Shown here: in pieces, positions 37,176 through 46,331 of the stretch | Numbering within the stretch: the stretch's first letter is position 1 | Layout of the letters: each line of letters opens with the position of its first letter | Assembly: GCA_017305535.1 (NCBI GenBank) | Contig: JAFKKN010000003.1 | Location: 186,001 to 250,000, forward strand | From: Hyphomicrobiales bacterium | Lineage (GTDB): Bacteria > Pseudomonadota > Alphaproteobacteria > Rhizobiales > Xanthobacteraceae | Direction: 5' to 3' | Length of the DNA: 64,000 bases | Program-made: the position numbers and the translations under genes | The notes under the pieces: model-generated | What the model saw: only the letters and a program-made list of their open reading frames with translations | Told to the model about the DNA's origin: nothing | Database searches by the model: none

Positions 37176-37973
37176 TCAGGCTTTTTTGCCTTTCGCGCTT
37201 TTGTGTTGTGGGCCTGGAGAAGCGGATTCTTCGGATTTCCAAAAGCCGTCGCAGACAAATCGCATATAGGCGCGTGTCACAAACTCGGGCATCTTTCGCA
37301 TCGTTCCGTCGGAGCGCGCGAATCTAAAGGAGAGGTACTTTCGTGCCCCCATCAGCATGAATGCAATCACTTCATGCTCGCGGGGATCGACCGTCTTCGC
37401 ATCACCTGCATCCGTCGCCCGTCGCAGCACGCGTTGATAGCCCTTTCCGACAACATCGATATGTTGCTGATAAGCCTTGGGCGCGAACTGTTCGGACTCA
37501 TACAGGATACGATAGAATTCCGGACGCTCGACGAGGTAAGAAAAATATGCCTCAAGGCGCAGCTTTTCCCGCTCGGTATCATGAGCCGCGTATGACGATC
37601 GCTCATTGATGAAGGCGAGCATCTGATCGCTCATGCTCGGTAGCAGCTGATCGAAAAGGTCCTGCCGCGACTCGAAGTAGTTATAAAAAGTTCCCTGCGC
37701 GACACCGGCGCGGCGGGTGATCGCGGATACCATCGCCGCGGAATAACCGATCTCGCCCACGACTTTAGCGGCGGATTCCAGCAGCGCGGCCCGAATGTAG
37801 CTTTGCTTCGCGGCGCGCGTCAGCTTCTGCGGCCGCCCCAGCTTTTTGACGAGCTTGAGCTTTCGTGTCGGTTGCTTCGGCTTCACTGTCGGCACTGTCG
37901 GGTTCCCGGAATCGCTGTTCGGGGGATTTACAGCAAATAGAGGCCGCCGCGCAAAGGCATTCCAGATTTTCAC
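37176..37973 (-). CDS. TetR-family regulator, third of the island
   Basis: 265 residues as written from a GTG at 37973; the first 50 or so residues are basic and low-complexity, so the true start may lie further in. HTH: ALLESAAKVVGEIGYSAAMVSAIT, then AGVAQGTFYNYFESRQDLFDQLLP. It is a paralogue of the regulator at 31.1 kb. It lies downstream of the Rieske oxygenase gene on the same strand and ends next to the dehydrogenase fragment. Likely ligand: an acyl-CoA or aromatic acid of the pathway. Confidence 0.82.
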   Translation of the reverse strand: MKIWNAFARRPLFAVNPPNSDSGNPTVPTVKPKQPTRKLKLVKKLGRPQKLTRAAKQSYIRAALLESAAKVVGEIGYSAAMVSAITRRAGVAQGTFYNYFESRQDLFDQLLPSMSDQMLAFINERSSYAAHDTEREKLRLEAYFSYLVERPEFYRILYESEQFAPKAYQQHIDVVGKGYQRVLRRATDAGDAKTVDPREHEVIAFMLMGARKYLSFRFARSDGTMRKMPEFVTRAYMRFVCDGFWKSEESASPGPQHKSAKGKKA

Positions 37974-38061
37974 GGCAACCCGGGAAGGCCGGGTCGCCGA
38001 TCCTCGGCGTCCCCATCTCGGTCAGGGGACTATCCAGAAGTTGATCCTTGCGGGGCGGAGC

Positions 38062-39231
38062 TTATCCGGAGGTCGCCGGAGCCTCTCTTAAACCGAGAAG
38101 TGAACGCATCTGATGATGATAGTGGGTCAGCCCGGGTTCATTGCGGCCAAACGTGATAAAGCCTTGCGCGTTGGAGCGAAAGCCGCGCTGGATGTCTAGA
38201 CAGACCGGAAAATCCTCCTCCTCGACGGTCGCGAGCAGCAGCTTCATATTCTTGTCCCAGTGCTGCTTGGCTCTCTCGGACGTCGCGGGTTCCGGCGAGT
38301 ATAATGCGGCTTCGGCGATGCATTCGTCGGTTGATGAACCTTTCGGGAACGAACGCCATGTCTCGATGTGATCACCCTGCCATACGATCAGGGTGTTCGG
38401 GAATAGCAGATAGATGATAGCTGAATGCTTCAGCAGATCCCACTCGGCCTCTGGCTGATTTTGTAGTTCCAGGATACTCCGGCGCGGCAGGATAAAGCGT
38501 CCATTGCGTCCGAAGGCGTCGAACACATTGATGTTGGGCTGGAAGATAGGGGCGACTGTTTGTCGGTGTAGCGTGCCGATATGCCACGTCTCGAGGAAAG
38601 TATCGATGACCAGTTTCCAGTTCATCTGCTTGTGCAGATTGGAAGTCTGATAATGGCTGGTCGTTTCGAGTTTGAATGAAGCAAGCTCCGGACCGAGACC
38701 CTGAAGCAGATCGTCGGCATCAAGGTCGCCACCAGGAGTGGGTTTCACCCAGATGATCCCGTTCTTCTCGACAGCCGGGAGAGGTACGAGGCTGGCATTG
38801 TCCGCGCAGATATCAGGAAACGCTTCAGATGGGCCGCGGCTACGTGAACGGCCTTCGAGATCGTAGCTCCATGCATGATAGGGACAGACAAAAACTTTCT
38901 TTCCCGACCCGCTGCCGTGCGCAACCTGCGATCCGCGATGTCGGCAGACGTTGAGAAATGCGCGCACCTGCCCTTCCGTATTGCGCGTCACCAGCACCGG
39001 CACGCCGGAGAGTTCGTCGGTCACATAATCGCCGGGGTTTGGCATATGCGATGTCAGGCACATCACCAGAGGATGGTCCCGGAATAGCTGTTGATGCTCA
39101 AGCTGCGCCTGATCGGAGCAGATATAGTCGGAGATGGGATTCCGATAGATATTGTCACCCATCGAGGTCGTCTTCTGTTCATGCATGTCAAAGACGCGCT
39201 TGATCAGTTCGACTTGAGTTGAATGTTTCAT
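38062..39231 (-). CDS. Rieske non-haem iron oxygenase, alpha subunit
   Basis: 389 residues. The Rieske [2Fe-2S] ligands are Cys96, His98, Cys116 and His119 (CRHRG and CPYHAW). The catalytic domain has the mononuclear iron site His217 and His222 in ETWHIGTLH with Asp210 nearby, and a C-terminal Asp ligand in FPVCLDIQRG. Such enzymes hydroxylate or dihydroxylate aromatic, alicyclic or quaternary-ammonium substrates, or demethylate ethers. No beta subunit, ferredoxin or reductase gene is in the window, so it must borrow electrons from elsewhere. It is the last gene after ligase 3 and solute-binding protein 2. Confidence 0.92.
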   Translation of the reverse strand: MKHSTQVELIKRVFDMHEQKTTSMGDNIYRNPISDYICSDQAQLEHQQLFRDHPLVMCLTSHMPNPGDYVTDELSGVPVLVTRNTEGQVRAFLNVCRHRGSQVAHGSGSGKKVFVCPYHAWSYDLEGRSRSRGPSEAFPDICADNASLVPLPAVEKNGIIWVKPTPGGDLDADDLLQGLGPELASFKLETTSHYQTSNLHKQMNWKLVIDTFLETWHIGTLHRQTVAPIFQPNINVFDAFGRNGRFILPRRSILELQNQPEAEWDLLKHSAIIYLLFPNTLIVWQGDHIETWRSFPKGSSTDECIAEAALYSPEPATSERAKQHWDKNMKLLLATVEEEDFPVCLDIQRGFRSNAQGFITFGRNEPGLTHYHHQMRSLLGLREAPATSG

Positions 39232-39397
39232 GATCCTTGCCTCATACCCTTACCGCGATCGGCACTCTGTCAGTCGTTCATCCCGGGGACGAAACCCCGG
39301 CTCGATCTTTTTGCTCCTCGACAGCGGACAGGTAACGCTGCTTCGGATGACGGTTGCCGACGGCGCCCCATGACGTGAGGAGGCCGCCGGCATTTCC

Positions 39398-40585
39398 TTA
39401 CTTGGCGCCGCTTGGACTGTCGGCGAGCCGGACCCAGCGTCCCTTCTCGACTCGATAGATCACCGAGTCATGCGAGGAGACGTGTTTGGTTGCGGAGAAG
39501 CCTTGTGTCGGACCACCAAAGATGTCCTGATAGTCATGGATTTTTTCCATGCCTTCGACGAACTTCTGAGTGGTCAGATCCGGGCCGGCATTTTCGATCG
39601 CCTTGACGGTCAGATCGATGATGACCTGACCGATCGCGGCCTGAATCGTGGGCTCCGTGTTGTAACGTGCCTTGTACTTGGTGATCCACGCGGCTGCGGC
39701 GGGGCGCGCCGTATCTGGATATGGAGCGTCGAAGAAGCCGGCGGTATAGTACCCGTCAGTAGTGCCGCCCTGTGCGCCCGAAATGGCAAGATCATAGCTT
39801 GCGGACGTGCCGATCATGTCGACATCCCATCCCATCTTGCGTGCTGTGGAGTACGGAATAACTGTGTCACGCACGATCGTTCCCATTGCGATGAGGTCGC
39901 AATTGGCGGCACGCAGCTTTGTTAGTTGCGCCGTGAAATCCTGATCGGTCGGCTTGTGGGTCGTGACCTCGACGAACTTCAGGCCCAGCGCATCAAGTTC
40001 GGCCTTGGCGCCGTTGAACACTTCGGTTCCGAAGTCCGTGTCCTGGTACATGGCGCAGATGGTTTTCTTGCCCTTCTTCTGGACCATGTATTTGATCGCC
40101 GAACGAATCTGGTCCGAATACGGCGCGTATATCGCGAACTTCTGCGGATTGAACGGCTTCGACATCGATTCCGCCCACGAAATCGGGAAGATATTGGGGA
40201 CGCCGGCCTTCAACTGCTCGGGAAGAACCGCATTGTTTTGCGGCGTTCCCAGATTTCCGATCATCGCGAAAACATGGTCGCGATTGATGAGCTTGTTCGC
40301 GGCCTGGATGGCTTTCGGGACCTGATAGCCAGTGTCCTCGACCACCAGTTTCAGCTTGCGCCCGTAAATGCCGCCGGCGGCATTGACCTCATCGATACGC
40401 ATGCGGAACGCATTGACCACGCCGACGCTGAAGGTGGCGGCGACGCCCGACAGGTCGGCGTGCATACCAAGGACAATTTCATCCTTTGTCACGCCTTGCG
40501 TCTTCCAAACCGGGGCTTGTGCATTTGCGGTCGTCGACGCAAGCAATGCCACGATCGTGCCGGATATCCAGAGATTGGCCTTCAT
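39398..40585 (-). CDS. Branched-chain-amino-acid-type ABC solute-binding protein 2
   Basis: 395 residues, LivK class. Signal peptide cleaved near residue 22 (ANA-QA), then the mature start KDEIVLGMHADLSGVAA and GNLGTPQNNAVLPEQLKAGVP, as in amino-acid/aromatic-acid binders. It differs clearly from binding protein 1, so the island has two binders but one LivHMGF set. It lies 38 bases after ligase 3 and upstream of the Rieske gene in one operon. Confidence 0.9.
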   Translation of the reverse strand: MKANLWISGTIVALLASTTANAQAPVWKTQGVTKDEIVLGMHADLSGVAATFSVGVVNAFRMRIDEVNAAGGIYGRKLKLVVEDTGYQVPKAIQAANKLINRDHVFAMIGNLGTPQNNAVLPEQLKAGVPNIFPISWAESMSKPFNPQKFAIYAPYSDQIRSAIKYMVQKKGKKTICAMYQDTDFGTEVFNGAKAELDALGLKFVEVTTHKPTDQDFTAQLTKLRAANCDLIAMGTIVRDTVIPYSTARKMGWDVDMIGTSASYDLAISGAQGGTTDGYYTAGFFDAPYPDTARPAAAAWITKYKARYNTEPTIQAAIGQVIIDLTVKAIENAGPDLTTQKFVEGMEKIHDYQDIFGGPTQGFSATKHVSSHDSVIYRVEKGRWVRLADSPSGAK

Positions 40586-40623
40586 GCTTACTCCTCCCAG
40601 AGCGTTTGTTTGGTTTGTGCGTT

Positions 40624-42486
40624 CTAGTTACGTTCGTCGTACATCGCGTCGATCAGGCTCATGTATTTCTCGTTGACGAATTTTCGTTTCAGTTTCATCG
40701 TCGGGGTCAGTTCATCGTCCTCCGCTGTCAGCAATTGATCGATCAAGGCAAATCGCTTGATCGTTTCGACGCGGGCGAAGTTCTTGTTGACCTTCTCGAT
40801 CTCGCCGTTGATGAGGTCTCGCACCTCCTTCGCCGCGCAGAGAGACGCGTAGTTCGTGAATGGAACGGCGCGGTCCTGCGCGTACTTCACCACGTTGTCA
40901 TGGTCGATCATGATCAGGCAGCTGAGGTACTTGCGTTTGTCGCCGATAACGACGGCGTCGGAAATAAAGGGCGAGAACTTGAGTTGATTCTCGATTTCCG
41001 ACGGCGTGATGTTCTTACCGCCGGCGGTGACGATAATGTCCTTCATCCGGTCGGTGATCTTGACATAGCCATCGTCGTCGATCTCCCCGATGTCGCCGGT
41101 GTGAAGCCAGCCGTCGATTACCGTCTCCGATGTTTTGCTTTCATTATTGAGATAGCCGAGAAAAACGTGTGGCCCGCGAACCAGGATTTCACGTTGAGGC
41201 GACAACGCGACTTCGGTGTTCGGCAGGGCAACACCGACTGTGCCGAGTTTCTTTCGCCGCGGCATCACCGTCGAGATGCCTGTGTTCTCGGTCTGCCCAT
41301 AGATTTCACGCATTTCCAAACCGAGAGCCAGATACCAGACGATGAGGTCCGGCGAGATCGGTGCGGCCCCGGTGCCGAGAATGCGGGTGCGACGCAGGCC
41401 GAGATAGGTCTTCAGGTTGTTGAGGATCAGTTTGTCCGCGATCCAGAACGCGGCATTGAGATAAAGCGGAACAGCCTCGCCGGCCAGACCGCGCAAGGCA
41501 CGCGCTTTTCCGATGGAGATGGCTGCGTTGTAAGCGGCCTTGCCGACCAGGGTCGCATCAGACATCTTGATCGTGATGTCGGAGTAGAATTTTTCCCAGA
41601 TGCGCGGGACCGCGAAGAACCAGGTCGGCGCGACCTCGCGTGCGTTTTCGGGAACGGTATCCAGGCTTTCGATGAAGTTGATCACCGCGCCGGTTTTAAG
41701 TGGATAGAACACGCTGAACTTGCGCTCCGCGATATGACAGAGCGGCAGGAAGGACAGCAGTTCGTCCCCGGCGGAGCTCTCGCAGAAAACCTCGGCGTTG
41801 GAGATATGATAGATGATATTGCGATGACTGATCATCGCCCCCTTTGGGGGGCCGGTCGTTCCCGACGTGTAGATCAGAACCGCGAGATCGTGTGGCTTCG
41901 CCGACCCGATCTCGTATTCCCATAAGCCCGGATGCGACTGCTCATGCGCGGCACCGAGCCGCAGCAATTCGTCAAATGAGATGACTTGCGGATCGTGAAA
42001 CCGCAACAGGCCTTCCATATCATAGACGATGATCTTGACCAGCGAAGGACAACTGGCGCGCGTCAGCAGAATTTTGTCGAGCTGTTCTTCGTTCTCGGCA
42101 AAGAAGAAGCGGGTACGGCTGTCATTAACGATATACTCTACCTGCTTCGCTGAATCGGTGGTGTAAATTCCATTGGTGACGCCACCGACGCCCAAGGTTC
42201 CCATATCGGTGTAGAGCCACTCGGGAAGATTTTCCGAGATGATCGAAACGACGTCGCCGCGCTCCAGTCCAAGACTTTTCAAGCCCAGTCCGGCGTGCTT
42301 CGCACGCTCGCCGTATTCCTTCCAGCTGATCGGATTCCATATGCCGAAATCCTTCTCGCGCATCGCGACGGCCGCGTCGCGTTGCTGAGTCTTGGTCCAG
42401 AACAATTTTGAGACGGTGTCGCAGCCATCCACCAGAAGCGGGCGCTCGGAGTCTTGATATGATGCGGGAGAAACAGGTGCGAGCAT
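40624..42486 (-). CDS. Long-chain acyl-CoA synthetase (FAA1 type), island ligase 3
   Basis: 620 residues, longer than ligases 1 and 2 and of the long-chain acyl-CoA synthetase (COG1022) type. Motifs: LIYTSGTTGPPKGAMISH near residue 185, a family AREVAPTWFFAVPRIWEK block, YGQTENTG, DGWLHTGDIGEIDDDGYVKITDR near 430, and KNITPSEIENQLKFSPFISDAVVIGD. ATG 42486 is preferred; the frame is open further upstream only from a TTG. A 28-codon open frame with a good ribosome binding site ends two bases before this start. A promoter and palindrome lie at 42.6 kb. Confidence 0.9.
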   Translation of the reverse strand: MLAPVSPASYQDSERPLLVDGCDTVSKLFWTKTQQRDAAVAMREKDFGIWNPISWKEYGERAKHAGLGLKSLGLERGDVVSIISENLPEWLYTDMGTLGVGGVTNGIYTTDSAKQVEYIVNDSRTRFFFAENEEQLDKILLTRASCPSLVKIIVYDMEGLLRFHDPQVISFDELLRLGAAHEQSHPGLWEYEIGSAKPHDLAVLIYTSGTTGPPKGAMISHRNIIYHISNAEVFCESSAGDELLSFLPLCHIAERKFSVFYPLKTGAVINFIESLDTVPENAREVAPTWFFAVPRIWEKFYSDITIKMSDATLVGKAAYNAAISIGKARALRGLAGEAVPLYLNAAFWIADKLILNNLKTYLGLRRTRILGTGAAPISPDLIVWYLALGLEMREIYGQTENTGISTVMPRRKKLGTVGVALPNTEVALSPQREILVRGPHVFLGYLNNESKTSETVIDGWLHTGDIGEIDDDGYVKITDRMKDIIVTAGGKNITPSEIENQLKFSPFISDAVVIGDKRKYLSCLIMIDHDNVVKYAQDRAVPFTNYASLCAAKEVRDLINGEIEKVNKNFARVETIKRFALIDQLLTAEDDELTPTMKLKRKFVNEKYMSLIDAMYDERN

Positions 42487-42488
42487 GA

Positions 42489-42575
42489 CTAGCGACCAGC
42501 GGTATGGCAACGGGATCGTTTCGGGGCGCGCGCTTTGCGGCAAGCACGCCAACGGCGTCGTTCTTGATCAGCCAT
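42489..42575 (-). CDS. Possible 28-residue leader peptide before ligase 3
   Basis: GGGAGG stands five bases before ATG 42575. The frame codes for a very basic peptide (MADQERRRWRACRKAR...) and stops two bases before the ligase 3 ATG, which has no ribosome binding site of its own. That arrangement suits translational coupling. The peptide has no recognisable function, and chance is possible. Confidence 0.35.
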   Translation of the reverse strand: MADQERRRWRACRKARAPKRSRCHTAGR

Positions 42576-42617
42576 GTCAGCCTCCCGGTTTCTGACATCG
42601 GTCTCTCATTTTTAAAT

Positions 42618-42646
42618 ATGATCCGTGGTTCATGGATCATTGTCAA
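42618..42646 (-). promoter_or_regulatory. Promoter -35 and adjoining operator of the ligase 3 operon
   Basis: On the minus strand TTGACA (42641-42646) is followed at once by a 23-bp inverted repeat with perfect 7-bp arms (ATGATCC, 9 bases, GGATCAT; 42618-42640). The repeat would fill the space between -35 and -10. A second perfect repeat (ATGTCAG, 11 bases, CTGACAT) is at 42574-42598 over the start of the leader frame. Confidence 0.6.
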
Positions 42647-42693
42647 TCGAGACGATGTTTATGTGGCGTTTTCCGTTCGCTTTCCGATATCCG

Positions 42694-43944
42694 TCAGTGT
42701 TGCGTTGTGGCGAGTTGATCGCGGAATTGTGGGGCGGCGATCGCAATCATGCGGCGACGTCGTTCGTCGAGGGATTGTCCGCGAAGTTCGGCGATTCCGA
42801 ACTCGGTGACGATCGCATCGACATCGCCGCGCGGGCAAGTCACGGTCGTTAGCGCCGGAGTAATCCTGCTGATGGTGCCCTGCCGTGCGGTCGCGGGAAG
42901 GGCGATGATGGCGCGCCCACCCGCCGATGCGTTGGCGCCGCGAATAAAATCGAGTTGGCCACCGAGTCCGCCGACGTACACCTTGTTCGCGACCTCCGCA
43001 TTTACCTGGCCGGTGAGATCGACTTCGATCGCCGAATTGATCGCAATGAACCTATCGATATCCGCAATGACCTGCAGATTGTGCGTTTCCGACGGGGGGC
43101 GAACGTGAATACCTGGATTGAGGTGCGCAAAGTCATAGAGCCGTCGTGTTCCGAACAGCGAGCCCGAAACAGTGCGTCCCTGATTGAGCCGCTTTTTTGA
43201 ATTCGTGATGGTACCATTCTCGATCAGCTTCACCACGCCATCGCCGATCTGGCCGGAATGGATACCGAGATCGCGATGATTGGCGAGTTGTGCGAGGATG
43301 GCTTCCGGGATTGTTCCGACACCAAGCTGCAATGTGGCGCCGTCGGGAATGAGTTCAGCGACGAAGCGCGCAATTGCTTGCTCGACAGGCCCGGCGGTGG
43401 GTGCCGGCAGTTCGATCGGCTTGTGCTTCGCCTCGACGAGAATGTGAGGGGCGATCTCGGGCGGCAACTCGGCGCCGAAGGTCCACGGCGCATCCGCATT
43501 GATTTCGGCGATGACGAGGCGCGCATGGCGCGCCGCCTGCGCGGCGATATCATTTGCAAGGGAGAGGCTATAACCGCGCCCCGCCTGCCGCGGCGCTAGC
43601 TGGAGTAGCGCCACATCGGCGCGCCGGTCGCCGCTGGCATAGGTTTGCGATAGCCAGCCGTAATGTGAGGGAATCACGCTCAGGCGGCCTTTGCGAGCAA
43701 GCTCCGCCGTTTTGCCGAGCGCGCCGTAACTGACAAAAGCCGTCCGAGGCCAATTGCCGGCGCTGAACGTCTCGGAAAACTGTGCGCCGAGAAAGATCTC
43801 GATGTCCGGCAACTCGTTTTGATGTGCGATCAGGCGTTCGGTGATGGTGCGGGGCTCGGCGGTGCCTTGACTGAAGATGATGCGATCCCCCGGACGGATC
43901 AGGTCCGGAAGATCGAGTTCATCGATGGTCGCGACCCGCACCAT
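42694..43944 (-). CDS. Acetyl-CoA hydrolase/CoA-transferase (Cat1/AtoA-like) family
   Basis: 416 residues of the acetyl-CoA hydrolase/transferase family. Seen: LQLGVGTIPEAILAQLANHRDLGIHSG near residue 205-230 and INSAIEVDLTGQVNAE near 305, where the Glu is the usual covalent acyl carrier. The last 50 residues carry TEFGIAELRGQSLDERRRRMIAIA, also typical. Relatives move CoA between acyl-CoA and acetate, succinate, butyrate or 4-hydroxybutyrate. The E. coli methylmalonyl pathway uses a protein of this family (ScpC) beside its mutase. Third gene of an SDR-aldehyde dehydrogenase-CoA-transferase operon. Confidence 0.88.
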   Translation of the reverse strand: MVRVATIDELDLPDLIRPGDRIIFSQGTAEPRTITERLIAHQNELPDIEIFLGAQFSETFSAGNWPRTAFVSYGALGKTAELARKGRLSVIPSHYGWLSQTYASGDRRADVALLQLAPRQAGRGYSLSLANDIAAQAARHARLVIAEINADAPWTFGAELPPEIAPHILVEAKHKPIELPAPTAGPVEQAIARFVAELIPDGATLQLGVGTIPEAILAQLANHRDLGIHSGQIGDGVVKLIENGTITNSKKRLNQGRTVSGSLFGTRRLYDFAHLNPGIHVRPPSETHNLQVIADIDRFIAINSAIEVDLTGQVNAEVANKVYVGGLGGQLDFIRGANASAGGRAIIALPATARQGTISRITPALTTVTCPRGDVDAIVTEFGIAELRGQSLDERRRRMIAIAAPQFRDQLATTQH

Positions 43945-43954
43945 GGAACCTCGT

Positions 43955-45469
43955 CTACACAGCCATGCAAACTGACTTGTTCTCGGTATAGAGATCGATC
44001 ACCGAGCGTCCCATCTCGCGGCCGATGCCGGATTGCTTGTAGCCGCCGAACGGCAGCGCCGGATCAATCAGATTGTGGCAGTTCACCCAAACGGTGCCGG
44101 CCTTGATCTTCGGAATCAAGCGATGAACCTTGCTCAGGTCGCGTGACCAGATGCTGGCGCCGAGGCCATAAGGCGTATCGTTCGCTTTGCGGGCGATTTC
44201 ATCCAGGTCATCGAACGGCATGGCGACCAGCACCGGGCCGAAGATCTCTTCCTGGACGATTCGCATGCTGTTCTCGGCATCGACGAATACGGTCGGTCGG
44301 ACGAAGTAACCGGTGTTGTCCGGTCGCGTCGCGCCGGCGACTGCGCGCGCACCTTGCGCTTTTCCTGCCTCGATATAGCTCCAAACGCGGTCACGCTGCC
44401 GTTCGGACACCAGCGGTGCAATCTGGGTTGTCGGGTCGAGGCCGGAGCCGAGCTTCATCTTTTCGGCGGAGTCGGCGATGCCGCCCACCACCTGGTCAAA
44501 CAGCTTCTTCTGCACATAGAGGCGGGAGCCCGCGGTGCAGACCTGCCCTTGATTGAAGAATATCGCGCTGGCCGCGCCTCCGATCACGGCGGCCGGATCG
44601 GCATCGTCGAGGACGATGACGGGAGATTTGCCGCCGAGTTCGAGCGAGGCGCGGGTCATGTTATCCATCGCGGCGTGGCCGACCAGCTTGCCGACCTCGG
44701 TGGATCCCGTGAAGGCGATCTTGTCGATCCCCGGATGCGCGGCCAAAGCGGCGCCGGCCTCCGCGCCGATGCCGGTCACGATGTTGACGACGCCTTTCGG
44801 GCACCCGACTTTCAGCAGCAATTCTCCGAGTCGCAACGCGGTCAGCGGTGTTTCCTCGGCGGGCTTGAGCACGACCGTGCAACCAGTCGCGAGAGCCGGA
44901 CCGATCTTCCACGCCGCCATCATCAGCGGAAAATTCCACGGAATGATCGCGCCGACGACACCTACCGGTTCCTTGCGGGTGTATGCGAAATACTCGCCGT
45001 CGCGGGGGCGAGGGAACGAGACATCAACGGTCGCGCCTTCGATCTTGGTCGCCCAGCCGGCGATGTAACGCAGAAACTCGACTGTGTTCTTGAGGTCGAC
45101 GCGCCGCGCCAGCGCCAGACTCTTGCCGTTGTCCAGGCATTCGATCTCGGCGAGCTCGTCGCCATGCGCTTCCACCTCGTCGGCGAGACGCAACAGCAGG
45201 CGCTCGCGATCCACGGGCCGGAATTTGCGCCAATCGGGGCTTTCGAATGCCCGCCGTGCGGCGGCCACGGCGCGGTCAACGTCTCCCGCCGCGCCAGCCG
45301 GCACAGTCGCAAGCTGTTCGCCGTTCGCCGGATCGAATACCGGCAGCGTGCGGCCAGACATAGCCTGCACCCATTCGCCGTCGATGAGCATTGCGCGCGG
45401 GGTCCCGACGAACTGGCGTGTCGCCTCTGTGATTGTCGCGGTCTTCGTTTCGGTCGCGGCTTTTGACAT
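43955..45469 (-). CDS. NAD(P)-dependent aldehyde dehydrogenase
   Basis: About 504 residues. PWNFPLMMAAWKIGPAL near residue 165, ELGGKSPVIVLDDAD with the general-base Glu near 270, and FNQGQVCTAGSRLYVQ with the catalytic Cys near 305 are all intact. It oxidises an aldehyde to the acid. The adjoining SDR could supply the aldehyde from an alcohol. I chose the second of two adjacent ATGs (45469), six bases after GGGAG. It is followed after 10 bases by the CoA-transferase gene. Confidence 0.94.
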   Translation of the reverse strand: MSKAATETKTATITEATRQFVGTPRAMLIDGEWVQAMSGRTLPVFDPANGEQLATVPAGAAGDVDRAVAAARRAFESPDWRKFRPVDRERLLLRLADEVEAHGDELAEIECLDNGKSLALARRVDLKNTVEFLRYIAGWATKIEGATVDVSFPRPRDGEYFAYTRKEPVGVVGAIIPWNFPLMMAAWKIGPALATGCTVVLKPAEETPLTALRLGELLLKVGCPKGVVNIVTGIGAEAGAALAAHPGIDKIAFTGSTEVGKLVGHAAMDNMTRASLELGGKSPVIVLDDADPAAVIGGAASAIFFNQGQVCTAGSRLYVQKKLFDQVVGGIADSAEKMKLGSGLDPTTQIAPLVSERQRDRVWSYIEAGKAQGARAVAGATRPDNTGYFVRPTVFVDAENSMRIVQEEIFGPVLVAMPFDDLDEIARKANDTPYGLGASIWSRDLSKVHRLIPKIKAGTVWVNCHNLIDPALPFGGYKQSGIGREMGRSVIDLYTENKSVCMAV

Positions 45470-45493
45470 CATGTTCTCCCATCCGGCTCGAGA

Positions 45494-46252
45494 TCAGTTC
45501 ATCACTGTGCCGCCGTCGACAGAGATCGTCTGTCCGGTGACGAATGCCGACGTATCCGACAACAACCAGAGGATCGTTCCAGACAAGTCGTTTGGCTGAA
45601 GGTTGCGCTGGATAGCTTGCCCCGCCTTCACGACGTCGAGCGCCTTGTCGAGCTTGTTGGCGAAGAACTCGCGCGTTCCCTCGGTGATGACGGCGCTGGG
45701 GGCAACGGCATTGACGCGAATACTGTCGCGGCCGAGCTCGCGGGCCAAGCCACGGGTCATGCCGATCACGGCCGCCTTTGATGTGGTGTAATGCAGGACG
45801 AACGGCGTGCCGAATGTCGCTGCGAGGGAGGCGATATTGATGATGCTGCCACTGCCCGCGGCACGCATCGCCGGCACGGCGGATTTGCAGCAGTTCCATA
45901 TTCCCTTGACGTTGACCGTCATCGCGGCGTCCCAATCCGCCTCGGCGATCGCTTCAAACCGACCGCCTCGGAGGCCGCCGTAGAGCGCCGCGTTGTTGAT
46001 CAGGCCGTCAACCCTGCCAAAAGCGTCGGACGCCGCGCGCACCATCGCATCGGTCGATGTGGCATCGGTGATGTCGCATTTGACACTGAGTGCTTGACCG
46101 CCGGCTGCCTTGGCAAGGTCGATCGTATCCGCGCAGTCGTTGAGGTCGGCCGCAACCGGGTGAGCGCCTGCCGCGGCGAGGGCGCGTACATATTCTTGAC
46201 CGATGCCGCGCGCGGCGCCCGTAACGATAACGACCTTACCTTCGACGCTCAT
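45494..46252 (-). CDS. SDR-family oxidoreductase
   Basis: 252 residues: TGAARGIG near residues 11-18, NNAALYGG near 87, Ser in NIASLAA, YTTSK catalytic pair near 155-159, and a TGQTISVDGG end. GGGAGG six bases before the ATG gives a firm start. First gene of the operon with the aldehyde dehydrogenase and CoA-transferase, divergent from the liv operon. Likely an alcohol or hydroxyacyl dehydrogenase; the substrate is unknown. Confidence 0.9.
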   Translation of the reverse strand: MSVEGKVVIVTGAARGIGQEYVRALAAAGAHPVAADLNDCADTIDLAKAAGGQALSVKCDITDATSTDAMVRAASDAFGRVDGLINNAALYGGLRGGRFEAIAEADWDAAMTVNVKGIWNCCKSAVPAMRAAGSGSIINIASLAATFGTPFVLHYTTSKAAVIGMTRGLARELGRDSIRVNAVAPSAVITEGTREFFANKLDKALDVVKAGQAIQRNLQPNDLSGTILWLLSDTSAFVTGQTISVDGGTVMN

Positions 46253-46317
46253 TGACGTCCTCCCTTTCGATGATTTCTCGCCATCCTATCAGCGGTCGGT
46301 CGATAAATCCACAAAAA

Positions 46318-46331
46318 TGACTTGCCGATCA
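46318..46331. promoter_or_regulatory. Candidate operator, copy 1 (TGACTTGCCGATCA)
   Basis: An imperfect palindrome close to the SDR operon start. It matches the copy at 46536-46549 in 12 of 14 bases and shares flanking TA and AT bases. Confidence 0.5.

Noticed and set aside
40486..41925. Open frame of 479 codons on the plus strand
   Set aside because: Antisense to ligase 3 and the binding-protein start; its composition is that of a shadow frame.
42486..42646. Possible frameshift joining the leader frame to ligase 3
   Set aside because: The ligase reads as complete from its ATG at 42486, and the leader peptide has no acyl-ligase character, so a sequencing frameshift is not needed.
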